Positions 1 to 6,281 of a DNA stretch of 18,873 nucleotides are shown in pieces. Origin of the DNA: Desulfonatronovibrio sp046496945 (GTDB lineage: Bacteria > Desulfobacterota > Desulfovibrionia > Desulfovibrionales > Desulfonatronovibrionaceae). The notes under the pieces were generated by a model. The model searched no databases. It had not been told where the DNA came from and was given only the letters and a program-made list of their open reading frames with translations. Positions within the stretch are counted from its first letter, which is position 1. The number at the start of each line of letters is the position of its first letter. The stretch lies in the NCBI GenBank assembly GCA_046496945.1, contig JAWOGL010000175.1:1-18873 (forward strand), written 5' to 3'. The translations under genes and the position numbers were made by a program.

Positions 1-850
1 CTCCCTGGCTGACCAGAGCGTCCAGATTCTCCTGATAGTAGAACCATAATGCCTTATCCCTGACCACGCCAATGATCGGCGGGTAATCCGAGGTTCTGGA
101 AAAAGAAAACACTTCAGGCAGAGATTCCTCAACCGGGGGAGCACTTCGGGCTATATCAAGCACTGCTTCCAGGTCTACATTCTGGGCGACAACCTGGCTG
201 ATACCGGCAAAAATATCCTCGGCGCAGTCATGCTCCTGATCCGAAATAAGGCCCATATGTCTTTCCGGGATTGGATTGCGGGGAAACTTGGGCAATGCTC
301 CCAGCACAGGGATATCTGTGTATTTTTCAATAGACTGGCGGGTAATGGTTCTGTGTCTTTCACCGGCGGTCTGGTTGAGTATTACTCCAGCCAGATTAAG
401 GTCTTTTTCAAAATATTTGCAGCCCAGCACAATAGCGGCCATGGTTCTGGTGACCTTGGTACAGTCAACAACCAGAATAACCGGAGCATGGAGTATCCGG
501 GACAACTCAGATGTGGAAAACGATCCTTCTACGTCTTTACCGTCAAACAGGCCGCGGTTGCCTTCTATCAGGGCAAGATCATGGGTGGAGGCAAACGACC
601 AGAAAAGAGCTTTGACTTTGGGGGCGGGAAATAAAAAAGGGTCCAGATTAGAGGCACTGTTTCCGGTTGCCAGAGACAACCATTTGGCATCTATATAATC
701 CGGGCCCTTCTTAAAAGGCTTAACATTCAGGCCCTTTTGGGTAAAAAGCCTGCAAAGAGCTAGGGAAACTATGGTTTTACCTGACCCGCCCTTAAGGCCG
801 GCCAGAGTTATCCTGGGAAATGAGTGTTTAATATCAGCTTGCTGTTCCAC
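1..850 (-). CDS. dsrN: DsrN / CbiA-type siroheme amidase (cobyrinic acid a,c-diamide synthase family), C-terminus beyond the window
   Basis: The minus frame is open from a GTG at 848-850 to the left edge (283 codons), so the gene is partial. The N-terminus has the P-loop GLKGGSGKT (about residues 18-26), followed by the family stretches KPFKKGPDYIDA, EGNRGLFDG and DCTKVTRTMAA. These match the ATP-dependent amidoligase half of CbiA/CobB. The glutaminase half would lie outside the window. As last gene after dsrA-dsrB-dsrD it fits DsrN, the enzyme proposed to amidate siroheme to siroamide for DsrAB. A genuine cobalamin-pathway CbiA is the alternative, but the position argues for DsrN. The start is uncertain: no ATG precedes the P-loop in frame, and the GTG lacks a clear Shine-Dalgarno sequence, so it may depend on coupling with dsrD, whose stop is 32 bases upstream. 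Confidence 0.87.
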   Translation of the reverse strand, partial: MEQQADIKHSFPRITLAGLKGGSGKTIVSLALCRLFTQKGLNVKPFKKGPDYIDAKWLSLATGNSASNLDPFLFPAPKVKALFWSFASTHDLALIEGNRGLFDGKDVEGSFSTSELSRILHAPVILVVDCTKVTRTMAAIVLGCKYFEKDLNLAGVILNQTAGERHRTITRQSIEKYTDIPVLGALPKFPRNPIPERHMGLISDQEHDCAEDIFAGISQVVAQNVDLEAVLDIARSAPPVEESLPEVFSFSRTSDYPPIIGVVRDKALWFYYQENLDALVSQG

Positions 851-882
851 AAGGGAATCATATACAGAACCAGTATTAAAAA

Positions 883-1113
883 CTAGCCCTCGTCGGTCTT
901 TCCGGCGTCTTTCATTCCGTACATAGTGGTACTGCCGCTGGACCAGAATACAAGTTTTCCTTCCTGGACCAGGGCGGTCAAAAGCTTTTTGACTTCTCTG
1001 GGTTTCATATCCGGGAACAGCTTGGTAAAATCGTTAAAATAGAACTTGGTCTTAGTCTTTGATTTGGATTCCAGAAAATCAATAATTTCTTTTTTTCCAG
1101 CTTCTTGATCCAT
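883..1113 (-). CDS. dsrD: DsrD, small winged-helix activator of dissimilatory sulfite reductase
   Basis: This is a 76-residue protein; the D. vulgaris protein is 78. The conserved body KFYFNDFTKLFPDMK, REVKKLLTALV and WSSGSTTMYG is near-identical to known DsrD. It was long thought to be DNA-binding because of its winged-helix fold. It is now reported to act as an allosteric activator of DsrAB. An upstream ATG at 1122 and a longer in-frame extension exist. The ATG at 1113 is preferred because AAGGA sits 8 bases before it and the length then matches the family. It lies between dsrB and dsrN, with a perfect hairpin in the gap to dsrB. Confidence 0.95.
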   Translation of the reverse strand: MDQEAGKKEIIDFLESKSKTKTKFYFNDFTKLFPDMKPREVKKLLTALVQEGKLVFWSSGSTTMYGMKDAGKTDEG

Positions 1114-1134
1114 CTTTACCATCCTTTGGTTTAC

Positions 1135-1160
1135 TGGCGCCGCCCGGAAAGACGGCGCCA
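1135..1160 (-). other. Perfect hairpin in the dsrB-dsrD intercistronic gap
   Basis: TGGCGCCG (1135-1142) and CGGCGCCA (1153-1160) are perfect reverse complements around a 10-base loop. That gives a GC-rich 8-bp stem inside the 68-base gap after dsrB. No T-run follows on the minus strand, so it is not a standard terminator. A partial attenuator, an RNase-processing site or a 3'-end stabiliser that sets the dsrAB to dsrD ratio are the obvious possibilities. Confidence 0.6.
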
Positions 1161-1181
1161 AATCATCTTTATACAATTCAA

Positions 1182-2345
1182 CTAGAACTTGAAGTTAGTG
1201 GTCTGTCTCCAAGTATAGTATGCTGGATCACGGAAGTCATCAATAAGGTGATGTGTAAACTCAAGGTCACAGGCATCAAAGAAACGTTCCCAGCCGATTC
1301 TTTCAGCCCAGTCGCCCAGACGTTCGTACTTGCGGGCACCCTTGGCATAGGCATCCACAATCTTGCGGATGGTCTTGGCCAGTGTGGGCCACCTGGGTGT
1401 TTCATTGGGTATGTAGGCTACAACGACCTTGGAGAACTTGGGCTCGCTGATGCGGTTGGAAACTTTACCACCGGCCATGATAACCAGTCCGTCACCTTGA
1501 GCGTCAGTCAAGGGCAGAGCCGGACACATGGTATAGCAGTTGCCGCAGAACATGCACCTTTCATTCTTGATGGCCACTGATTTAACAGTCTTCTTCTCGC
1601 CTGTTTTAGGATCATCGATCTCTACCTTGGTAGGCCTGATAGCTGCTGTAGGACATGCGGCAACAGCAAGAGGAATCTCACAAAGGTTTTCAACTTCTTT
1701 ATGATCAATAATCGGAGGCTTGCGGTGATAACCCAGAATGGCGATGTCTGAACAATGCACGGCTCCGCACATATTCAGACAGCAGGCCATGGAGATCCTC
1801 AGCTGAGCCGGAAGTCTCATCTGCTGAAAATCTTCAAACAGATCATCCAGAACCACCTTGACGGTACCGGATGCATCTGTAGCCGGGGTATGACAGTGAA
1901 CCCAGCCCTGAGTGTGAACTATATTGGTCACGCCGGCTCCGGTTCCGCCCACCGGAAACTTGAAGCTTCCGCCGGTATGTTTGCGGGAATTCAGGTCATC
2001 CTTGAGGGGCTTAACCTTATCCTTGCTGTCTACCATGAATTCGATGTTGTTTCTGGTAGTAAAACGAAGATAGCCGTCGCAATGCTTGTCAGCAATATCC
2101 AGTACTTCGCGGATTGTTTCCACGCTCATCAGCCTGGGTGATCCGACACGTACGGTATAAACCTCGTCTCCACTTTCTGCCTTGTGCATCAGCACGCCCG
2201 GCTCAAGAATCTCGTGCCAGAGCCATTTGCCTTTGTTATTCTTGATGACCGGAGGCAAAAACTGTCCATAATGTTTTGGGCCGATGTCGGACATCCTGTC
2301 TTCCATCGGTTTGTCTGGATTGTATCCTGAAGATATAAAAGCCAT
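1182..2345 (-). CDS. dsrB: DsrB, dissimilatory sulfite reductase beta subunit
   Basis: This is a 387-residue beta subunit of the cytoplasmic alpha2-beta2 siroheme enzyme, which reduces sulfite to a DsrC-bound trisulfide or sulfide. Visible ligands are Cys151, Cys188, Cys189 and Cys193 (in ISMACCLNMC), which are the positions of the siroheme-coupled [4Fe-4S] cluster in the D. vulgaris structure. A ferredoxin insert has Cys231 (AACPTAAI) and Cys264, 267, 270 and 274 (CMFCGNCYTMC). The start is supported by GGGAGG six bases upstream. The gap to dsrA is only 12 bases, so the two subunits are co-translated from one message. The length and all cluster residues look intact. Confidence 0.98.
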   Translation of the reverse strand: MAFISSGYNPDKPMEDRMSDIGPKHYGQFLPPVIKNNKGKWLWHEILEPGVLMHKAESGDEVYTVRVGSPRLMSVETIREVLDIADKHCDGYLRFTTRNNIEFMVDSKDKVKPLKDDLNSRKHTGGSFKFPVGGTGAGVTNIVHTQGWVHCHTPATDASGTVKVVLDDLFEDFQQMRLPAQLRISMACCLNMCGAVHCSDIAILGYHRKPPIIDHKEVENLCEIPLAVAACPTAAIRPTKVEIDDPKTGEKKTVKSVAIKNERCMFCGNCYTMCPALPLTDAQGDGLVIMAGGKVSNRISEPKFSKVVVAYIPNETPRWPTLAKTIRKIVDAYAKGARKYERLGDWAERIGWERFFDACDLEFTHHLIDDFRDPAYYTWRQTTNFKF

Positions 2346-2357
2346 TTCTTACCTCCC

Positions 2358-3671
2358 TTATTTTTGATGGCGTGATCTGTAATCGTCGATGTCGCGTTCA
2401 AATCCGCCCGGAACTTCCTCTTCTTTCCAGAAGATATACGGATTAGTCCTGGGTTCCTGAACGTGCTGGGGCATGGGTTTGATTCCGGTGACTTCAAGAA
2501 GCTTCTGAAAGCCCATTCTTTTCATGGTTTCACCGATACGTTCACGGTTCTTGCCTTCTTCCATCCACCAGTCCCATACATTCTCAATGACTTCCTTGAT
2601 TTCATCATAAGGATCTTCAGCCTTGATAAATGGAACCAGCAATGAACCCATCTGGGCTCCGTCAAGGATAGGTGCCTTGGCGCCTACCAGAATGGAAAGG
2701 CCTCGGTCATTACCAATTCGCAGCGCTCTTGGCATTACGTTGAGGCAATGCATGCAACGATTACATTCCTTGTCATTGATTTTCAGCTTGCCGTCTTCCA
2801 TCCACATGCATTCTGTGGGGCAAAGGCCAATAACTTCTTTCTGAATATCAAATGGTCCCCAGTCTTTGCCAGCATGGGCTCCGCCGTTGGGAGCTATCTC
2901 ACCGCCAACATAAGCGGCCACAGCTTCCTGGTCAATGCGGATTTCATCGCGCCATGTTCCGATAAAGGACATGTCGGAGCGGGCAATGGAAGCCACGCAG
3001 CCATTGGGGCAACCGTCGAACTTGAACTTGAACTTGTAAGGGAATGCCGGTCTGTGAAGCTCATCCTGGTACTCAAGGGTCATCTGATAGCAGAGTTCCT
3101 GGGTATCATAACAGGCCCATTCGCAGCGGGATTCTCCAAGGCAGGCAGCAGGCGTACGCAGGTTTGATCCTGATCCGCCCAGATCGGTATTCATTTTATG
3201 AGTAAGTTCATAAAAAATCTCTTCCAGCTGTTCTGTCCTGGTTCCAAGAAGAACAATGTCACCGGTTGATCCGTGCATATTGGTCAGACCGCTGCCGCGG
3301 AAATCCCAGAGATCACACAGTTCACGCAGAAATTCTGTTTTGTAGTACTTGCCGGCAGGCTGGTTCACACGCATGGTATGAAAATGGGCCACTCCGGGGA
3401 ACTGTTGGGGCTGGTCACAGTATCTGCCGATAACTCCGCCGCCGTACCCGAATACACCAACAATGCCGCCGTGCTTCCAGTGAACTTCCATTTCCTTGTA
3501 TGAAAGTTCCAGAACGCCCAGCAGATCGTCGCATACATCTACGGGAATCTGGTATTCGACATCGTTTTCCTTGGCATGTCTTGACTCTGACTGCCTCTTC
3601 AAATCAGACACGAAACTCGGCCATGGACCGCTTTCGAGCTGATCCAGCAAAGGGGTTTCATGTTTAGGCAT
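2358..3671 (-). CDS. dsrA: DsrA, dissimilatory sulfite reductase alpha subunit
   Basis: This is a 437-residue alpha subunit, the same length as the D. vulgaris protein, opening MPKHETPLLDQLESGPWPSF as in Desulfovibrio. Cys177, Cys183, Cys221 and Cys225 (Cx5C...Cx3C) are at the family positions for the coupled [4Fe-4S]/tetrapyrrole site. Cys284, Cys303, Cys306 and Cys309 form the ferredoxin-domain cluster. A longer in-frame ATG exists at 3725, but 3671 is chosen because AAGGAGG lies 7 bases before it and the homologous N-terminus begins there. It is the first gene of the dsrA-dsrB-dsrD-dsrN unit, with an operator-like palindrome about 120 bases upstream. DsrA commonly carries the non-catalytic tetrapyrrole. 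Confidence 0.98.
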   Translation of the reverse strand: MPKHETPLLDQLESGPWPSFVSDLKRQSESRHAKENDVEYQIPVDVCDDLLGVLELSYKEMEVHWKHGGIVGVFGYGGGVIGRYCDQPQQFPGVAHFHTMRVNQPAGKYYKTEFLRELCDLWDFRGSGLTNMHGSTGDIVLLGTRTEQLEEIFYELTHKMNTDLGGSGSNLRTPAACLGESRCEWACYDTQELCYQMTLEYQDELHRPAFPYKFKFKFDGCPNGCVASIARSDMSFIGTWRDEIRIDQEAVAAYVGGEIAPNGGAHAGKDWGPFDIQKEVIGLCPTECMWMEDGKLKINDKECNRCMHCLNVMPRALRIGNDRGLSILVGAKAPILDGAQMGSLLVPFIKAEDPYDEIKEVIENVWDWWMEEGKNRERIGETMKRMGFQKLLEVTGIKPMPQHVQEPRTNPYIFWKEEEVPGGFERDIDDYRSRHQK

Positions 3672-3734
3672 TGAAAATCCTCCTTGAATTATGGTTACAA
3701 CCTTATACTTAAAAAGCCGCCTCACTTATATTAA

Positions 3735-3751
3735 TGAAGCTGATGGCTTCA
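3735..3751 (-). other. Short hairpin in the dsrA leader
   Basis: TGAAGC (3735-3740) and GCTTCA (3746-3751) form a perfect 6-bp stem with a 5-base loop about 65 bases upstream of the dsrA start. If the message starts near 3760 this lies at its 5' end and could stabilise the transcript. The function is inferred only. Confidence 0.35.
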
Positions 3752-3766
3752 CAACGCCCCTAACAA

Positions 3767-3772
3767 ATTATC
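3767..3772 (-). promoter_or_regulatory. Candidate -10 element for dsrA
   Basis: GATAAT on the minus strand lies about 23 bases downstream of the centre of the palindrome at 3787-3804. No good -35 is found 16-18 bases before it. That is the usual picture for an activator-dependent promoter with the activator bound over the -35 region. An alternative -35 TTGACA at 3816-3821 has only a poor -10 (GAAAAA, 3793-3798) at 17 bases. Confidence 0.4.
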
Positions 3773-3786
3773 AAAAATGATATGAC

Positions 3787-3804
3787 TTGTGATTTTTCAC
3801 ACAA
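3787..3804 (-). promoter_or_regulatory. Palindromic operator upstream of dsrA (HcpR- or Rex-like)
   Basis: The minus strand reads TTGTGTGAAAAATCACAA, matching TTGTGA-N6-TCACAA with one mismatch. CRP/FNR-family HcpR and the redox regulator Rex have both been described as recognising palindromes of this general form in Desulfovibrio sulfate-reduction promoters. From sequence alone the two cannot be separated. A second 12-bp dyad, TTGTCAATACAA on the plus strand, lies at 3815-3826. An isolated half-site TTGTGA (minus) is at 3749-3754. Confidence 0.5.
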
Positions 3805-3887
3805 AGACCGTGTGTTGTCAATACAATTTTCCAGGTACTCTTATCTGGAAGGACTGCAGGTTTATTATACAGGCTCCTGTTTTCTGT

Positions 3888-3916
3888 AAAAAAAGTCTGC
3901 CTGAAAAAAGTTCAGG
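3888..3916 (-). terminator. Intrinsic terminator after the TPR gene
   Basis: On the minus strand, CCTGAA and TTCAGG (plus 3911-3916 and 3900-3905) form a 6-bp stem with a 5-base loop. A seven-T run (plus A's 3888-3894) follows a few bases later. It starts 3 bases past the TPR stop codon and separates that unit from the dsrA promoter region. The stem is short, so read-through into dsrA is possible. Confidence 0.6.
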
Positions 3917-3918
3917 AA

Positions 3919-4539
3919 TCAGGACTCGGATTCAGACAGTTCCTGGAGAACTTCAGGCGCGACCTGGTATCCGGTGCCGGCAGCCTTGTTAAAGCATTCT
4001 CTGGCCTTGTCAAAATCATTTTTTTCCATGTAGGCAAGTCCCATATTGTTGTAAGCCGGGCCGAAATTAGGTTCCAGCTCAATGGCCTTCCGGCTCTGGG
4101 CAATGCATCCATCCAGGTCTCCCTGCATCAGGTAGGCGCTGCCCATGGTGGCGTGAGCCTGGACAAACTGCGGATCAAAGGAAATCGCCCGTTTGAGACT
4201 GGCTATGGCTTTGTCCACCTCATTTTTCTGCAGATGGACAAACCCCATATTACCGTGGGGAACAGCAAAACGGTGCCTGACCTTGCTGGCCATATTATTA
4301 TAACTGTAGCAACTGTCAAGGTCACCCTCGTTCATGGCCATGCCCCCAAGCTGAACATAGGCTTCAGCAATATCGGGATTTTTCCTGATCGCTTCCTTGA
4401 AATGCTCCTTGGCTTTTTCAAAGTCGCGCTTGCTCAGATAATTAACTCCTATATTGTAATGGGTGACCCCGCAATCGGGATTTTGTTTCAATCTTTCTTC
4501 AAGCTGCCTGATCTGTTCATCAGGTGTGGTTTCGTTCAT
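3919..4539 (-). CDS. Five-repeat TPR protein encoded next to dsrA
   Basis: This is a 206-residue soluble protein with no signal peptide. Five consecutive 34-residue tetratricopeptide repeats occupy about residues 23-56, 57-90, 91-124, 125-158 and 159-192, each with the G-Y/A-A-F spacing and a final acidic/proline turn (NPD, DPQ, EPN). TPR arrays bind partner proteins and have no catalytic role. The start has GGAGA about 7 bases upstream. It is the last of three genes (YkgJ-like, 120-residue protein, TPR) immediately before the dsrA promoter, which suggests a scaffold or assembly role in sulfite reduction. That role is inference. Cys23, Cys77, Cys145 and Cys182 form no recognised cluster motif. 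Confidence 0.9.
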   Translation of the reverse strand: MNETTPDEQIRQLEERLKQNPDCGVTHYNIGVNYLSKRDFEKAKEHFKEAIRKNPDIAEAYVQLGGMAMNEGDLDSCYSYNNMASKVRHRFAVPHGNMGFVHLQKNEVDKAIASLKRAISFDPQFVQAHATMGSAYLMQGDLDGCIAQSRKAIELEPNFGPAYNNMGLAYMEKNDFDKARECFNKAAGTGYQVAPEVLQELSESES

Positions 4540-4608
4540 CAGTATTTCTCCGCTTATTTTATGTTTAATATATTTATTTAGTTGCCGGCTGACTCTTGAG
4601 GCAGCGCT

Positions 4609-4971
4609 TTAGGGACCTGTCTTAAACTCTTTTTTCTCATGCTCCAGCAGAGCGCTGTACCACAAAGCAAAATCATACATGGCTCTGCATTTGTCATCTC
4701 CGTTTATGATTCCAAGGCACATCTCAAGCACGCCCCTGCCGTACGTATTGCTGTAATCTTCAGGGGCCCTCTCGTAAAGAAATTTACGCATGAGTTCCTT
4801 GCTGGTTCTCTTTGTAGGATCAGTCCGCATTTCAATGGGGTTCTTGGGTTCCTGAAAGGGATCCCACTTGTCAAAGCCTATACGGTCGATAAACTTCTTT
4901 CGCCTGGGAGCAAGGCGGTCATATATTGCTTTTTTCTGCGCATCCTGAGAATGGGTGGCTTGCGTGCTCAT
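4609..4971 (-). CDS. Uncharacterised 120-residue protein in the dsr locus
   Basis: This is a soluble, highly charged protein with no signal peptide or transmembrane segment and no domain I can name. The N-terminal part is basic (APRRKKFIDRIGFDKWDPF). A linker carries KRTSKELMRKFLYERAPEDY, followed by a helical C-terminal region with two cysteines (MCLGIINGDDKCRAMYDFALWYSALLEHE). The ATG at 4971 is chosen over an upstream in-frame ATG at 5121 because AAGGAG lies 7 bases before it and the longer form would overlap the preceding gene by about 145 bases. The gap to the YkgJ-like gene is only 4 bases, so the two are translationally linked. Function is unknown. Its position suggests a sulfite-reduction accessory protein. 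Confidence 0.85.
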   Translation of the reverse strand: MSTQATHSQDAQKKAIYDRLAPRRKKFIDRIGFDKWDPFQEPKNPIEMRTDPTKRTSKELMRKFLYERAPEDYSNTYGRGVLEMCLGIINGDDKCRAMYDFALWYSALLEHEKKEFKTGP

Positions 4972-4975
4972 TTTC

Positions 4976-5698
4976 TTACTCCTTGGGGCCAAGAACCCAT
5001 TCTCTGGTGGCCGCTTCTTTGGTTGAATTCTCCCGGGGCGCCTGTGATTCGTCCTTAACGCCAAGGTACTCTTTGGTATAATCGGTAAGCAGACACATGG
5101 ACACCGGAACCAGCATGGCATGAAGCTCGCTGTATCTGGAATTGACGGCGGTTGCTACCTCCTGGCTCATGGCAGCCAGTTTTTCCTGAATCCTGTTCAT
5201 ATGAACACCTGGGTATTTTTTCCCGGGCTCAAATCCCGACCTGGAACAGGTGGCGGTCATATTGCCCACGTCCATGGGAATGCCGTACAACCGGCAGGTA
5301 ATAGGCCGGTATTCATACAAAGCGCATTTGTTGTCTTTAAGCAAAGGGCAGCGGACTTTGACGCGGGATGCCTTATCCAGTATTTCCTGCTCCCCGGCGC
5401 CACCCTGATGCGCTTTGTAAAGATCTTTTTTTACTTTATGAATTTTGCGGTCTGCCTTGTCTGATTCAATGAGGATAAGGTTTTTCAGATCATGGTCAAG
5501 CTCACTGAACTTTTGATTAAGATAAAGCGCTTCCACCAGGGAAAGATCAAACAGGGCAAAACAGCAGTCAGTACATCCCTGATCACACTTTACCTGCCCG
5601 GGATAATCATCCTTTATTTTCTGAAATATCTGATCCACACCCTGAACAAGGTTTTCGTATTTTTTAAAATATATATTCAAGTCAATCCCCAAATCCAT
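4976..5698 (-). CDS. YkgJ-family cysteine-cluster protein (predicted Zn/Fe-binding)
   Basis: This 240-residue cytoplasmic protein has the family signature Cx3Cx2CC at residues 38-46 (CDQGCTDCC). Further cysteines are at 117, 125, 135 and 151 (RCPLLKDNKC, YRPITCRLYG, TATCSR). This eight-cysteine pattern is typical of the YkgJ/UPF0153 family, thought to chelate zinc or an iron-sulfur cluster; no reaction is established. The N-terminal region before the cluster and a long helical insert (about 60-110) are extra to the minimal domain. AAGGAGG lies 5 bases before the start. It leads a three-gene unit with the 120-residue protein and the TPR protein. A metal-centre insertion or maturation role for Dsr proteins is plausible but unproven. 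Confidence 0.88.
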   Translation of the reverse strand: MDLGIDLNIYFKKYENLVQGVDQIFQKIKDDYPGQVKCDQGCTDCCFALFDLSLVEALYLNQKFSELDHDLKNLILIESDKADRKIHKVKKDLYKAHQGGAGEQEILDKASRVKVRCPLLKDNKCALYEYRPITCRLYGIPMDVGNMTATCSRSGFEPGKKYPGVHMNRIQEKLAAMSQEVATAVNSRYSELHAMLVPVSMCLLTDYTKEYLGVKDESQAPRENSTKEAATREWVLGPKE

Positions 5699-5743
5699 TT
5701 ATTCCTCCTTATGTAAAACAAAGAATTTCTGAAACAGGACAAA

Positions 5744-5772
5744 CTTCTAATATTTTTTTTCCGGATTCACAA
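5744..5772 (-). promoter_or_regulatory. Weak candidate promoter for the YkgJ-like gene unit
   Basis: On the minus strand, TTGTGA (5767-5772) and TAGAAG (5744-5749) are separated by 17 bases, about 45 bases before the start codon. The -10 match is poor. The TTGTGA is also a half-site of the palindrome found before dsrA. The rest of 5699-5859 shows nothing else I can support. Confidence 0.3.
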
Positions 5773-5860
5773 CCTTAAGAAAGAAGGGATTTGAAAATGT
5801 ATTTTAAAGGCAGGATGTGCCTGAGGGAGCAAAAGTGAGGAGATTAGAAAATGAGAACAT

Positions 5861-5883
5861 AAAAAGGGGGGCCAAAGCCCCCC
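5861..5883 (-). terminator. Strong intrinsic terminator after the ferredoxin gene
   Basis: On the minus strand GGGGGGC, a 4-base loop TTTG, GCCCCCC and TTTTT follow 9 bases after the ferredoxin stop. This is a 7-bp all-GC stem and a textbook rho-independent terminator. It separates the ferredoxin from the YkgJ-like unit downstream. Confidence 0.92.
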
Positions 5884-5892
5884 AGTAACAAA

Positions 5893-6081
5893 CTAGACTT
5901 CTACCACGGTAATGGCATCGGCTTCGCAAACCTCAACGCAGGATTCACAACCAAGACATTCTTCCATATTAACGGGATCAGCTTTGCCGTCCTTGAGTTC
6001 AAAGACTTCAACTGGGCATACGTCCACACATTCGCCGTCGCCGGTACACTTGTCAGTATCAACTGTTACTTGCCAACCCAT
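5893..6081 (-). CDS. Seven-iron [3Fe-4S]/[4Fe-4S]-type ferredoxin, D. africanus ferredoxin III-like
   Basis: This is a 62-residue soluble electron carrier. The first site is Cys12, Asp15, Cys18, Cys22-Pro (CTGDGECVDVCP), where Asp replaces the second cysteine of the usual CxxCxxCxxxCP. The second site is complete: Cys42, 45, 48 and 52 (CLGCESCVEVC). The pattern and flanking residues match what I recall of Desulfovibrio africanus ferredoxin III. There the Asp site holds a [3Fe-4S] cluster that can reversibly take up a fourth metal. GGAGG is 6 bases before the ATG. The gene is monocistronic, with its own promoter-like sequence and a strong terminator. Placement between dsrMKJOP and dsrAB suggests service in sulfite reduction, which is inferred. 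Confidence 0.93.
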   Translation of the reverse strand: MGWQVTVDTDKCTGDGECVDVCPVEVFELKDGKADPVNMEECLGCESCVEVCEADAITVVEV

Positions 6082-6147
6082 AATAAACCTCCAATATTAA
6101 TTTGTTTAGGAAAAATTGAATTTTCCCATCGAACCAAAGATAAACGG

Positions 6148-6177
6148 CAATTAGTCAAAATTGGGAATTGTTGTCAA
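6148..6177 (-). promoter_or_regulatory. Candidate sigma-70 promoter of the ferredoxin gene
   Basis: On the minus strand a consensus -35 TTGACA (6172-6177) is followed after 18 bases by TAATTG (6148-6153), about 67 bases upstream of the ATG. It lies downstream of the dsrP terminator, consistent with independent transcription. An imperfect AT-rich dyad (GGAAAA...TTTTCC, 6109-6126) sits in the leader. Confidence 0.5.
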
Positions 6178-6207
6178 GCTGGATTTTGGGAAATTTTCTA
6201 AATTCTC

Positions 6208-6241
6208 AAAAAGGATGGGACCGGAAATTTTCCGATCCCAT
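6208..6241 (-). terminator. Intrinsic terminator after dsrP
   Basis: On the minus strand ATGGGATCGG, a 7-base loop and CCGGTCCCAT form a 10-bp stem with one G-U pair. CC and TTTTT follow. It lies about 40 bases past the dsrP stop and closes the dsrMKJOP unit. Confidence 0.8.
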
Positions 6242-6281
6242 ACCCATGCAGCTTCATACGGGCAGATAAACACCCGTAGCA

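Noticed and set aside
3672..3725. N-terminal extension of DsrA from an upstream in-frame ATG at 3725
   Set aside because: The ATG at 3671 has an ideal AAGGAGG at 7 bases and reproduces the family N-terminus and length.
3919..4539. PilF/PilW-type pilus or outer-membrane TPR lipoprotein
   Set aside because: There is no lipobox or signal peptide, and the neighbours are sulfite-reduction genes and not pilus genes.
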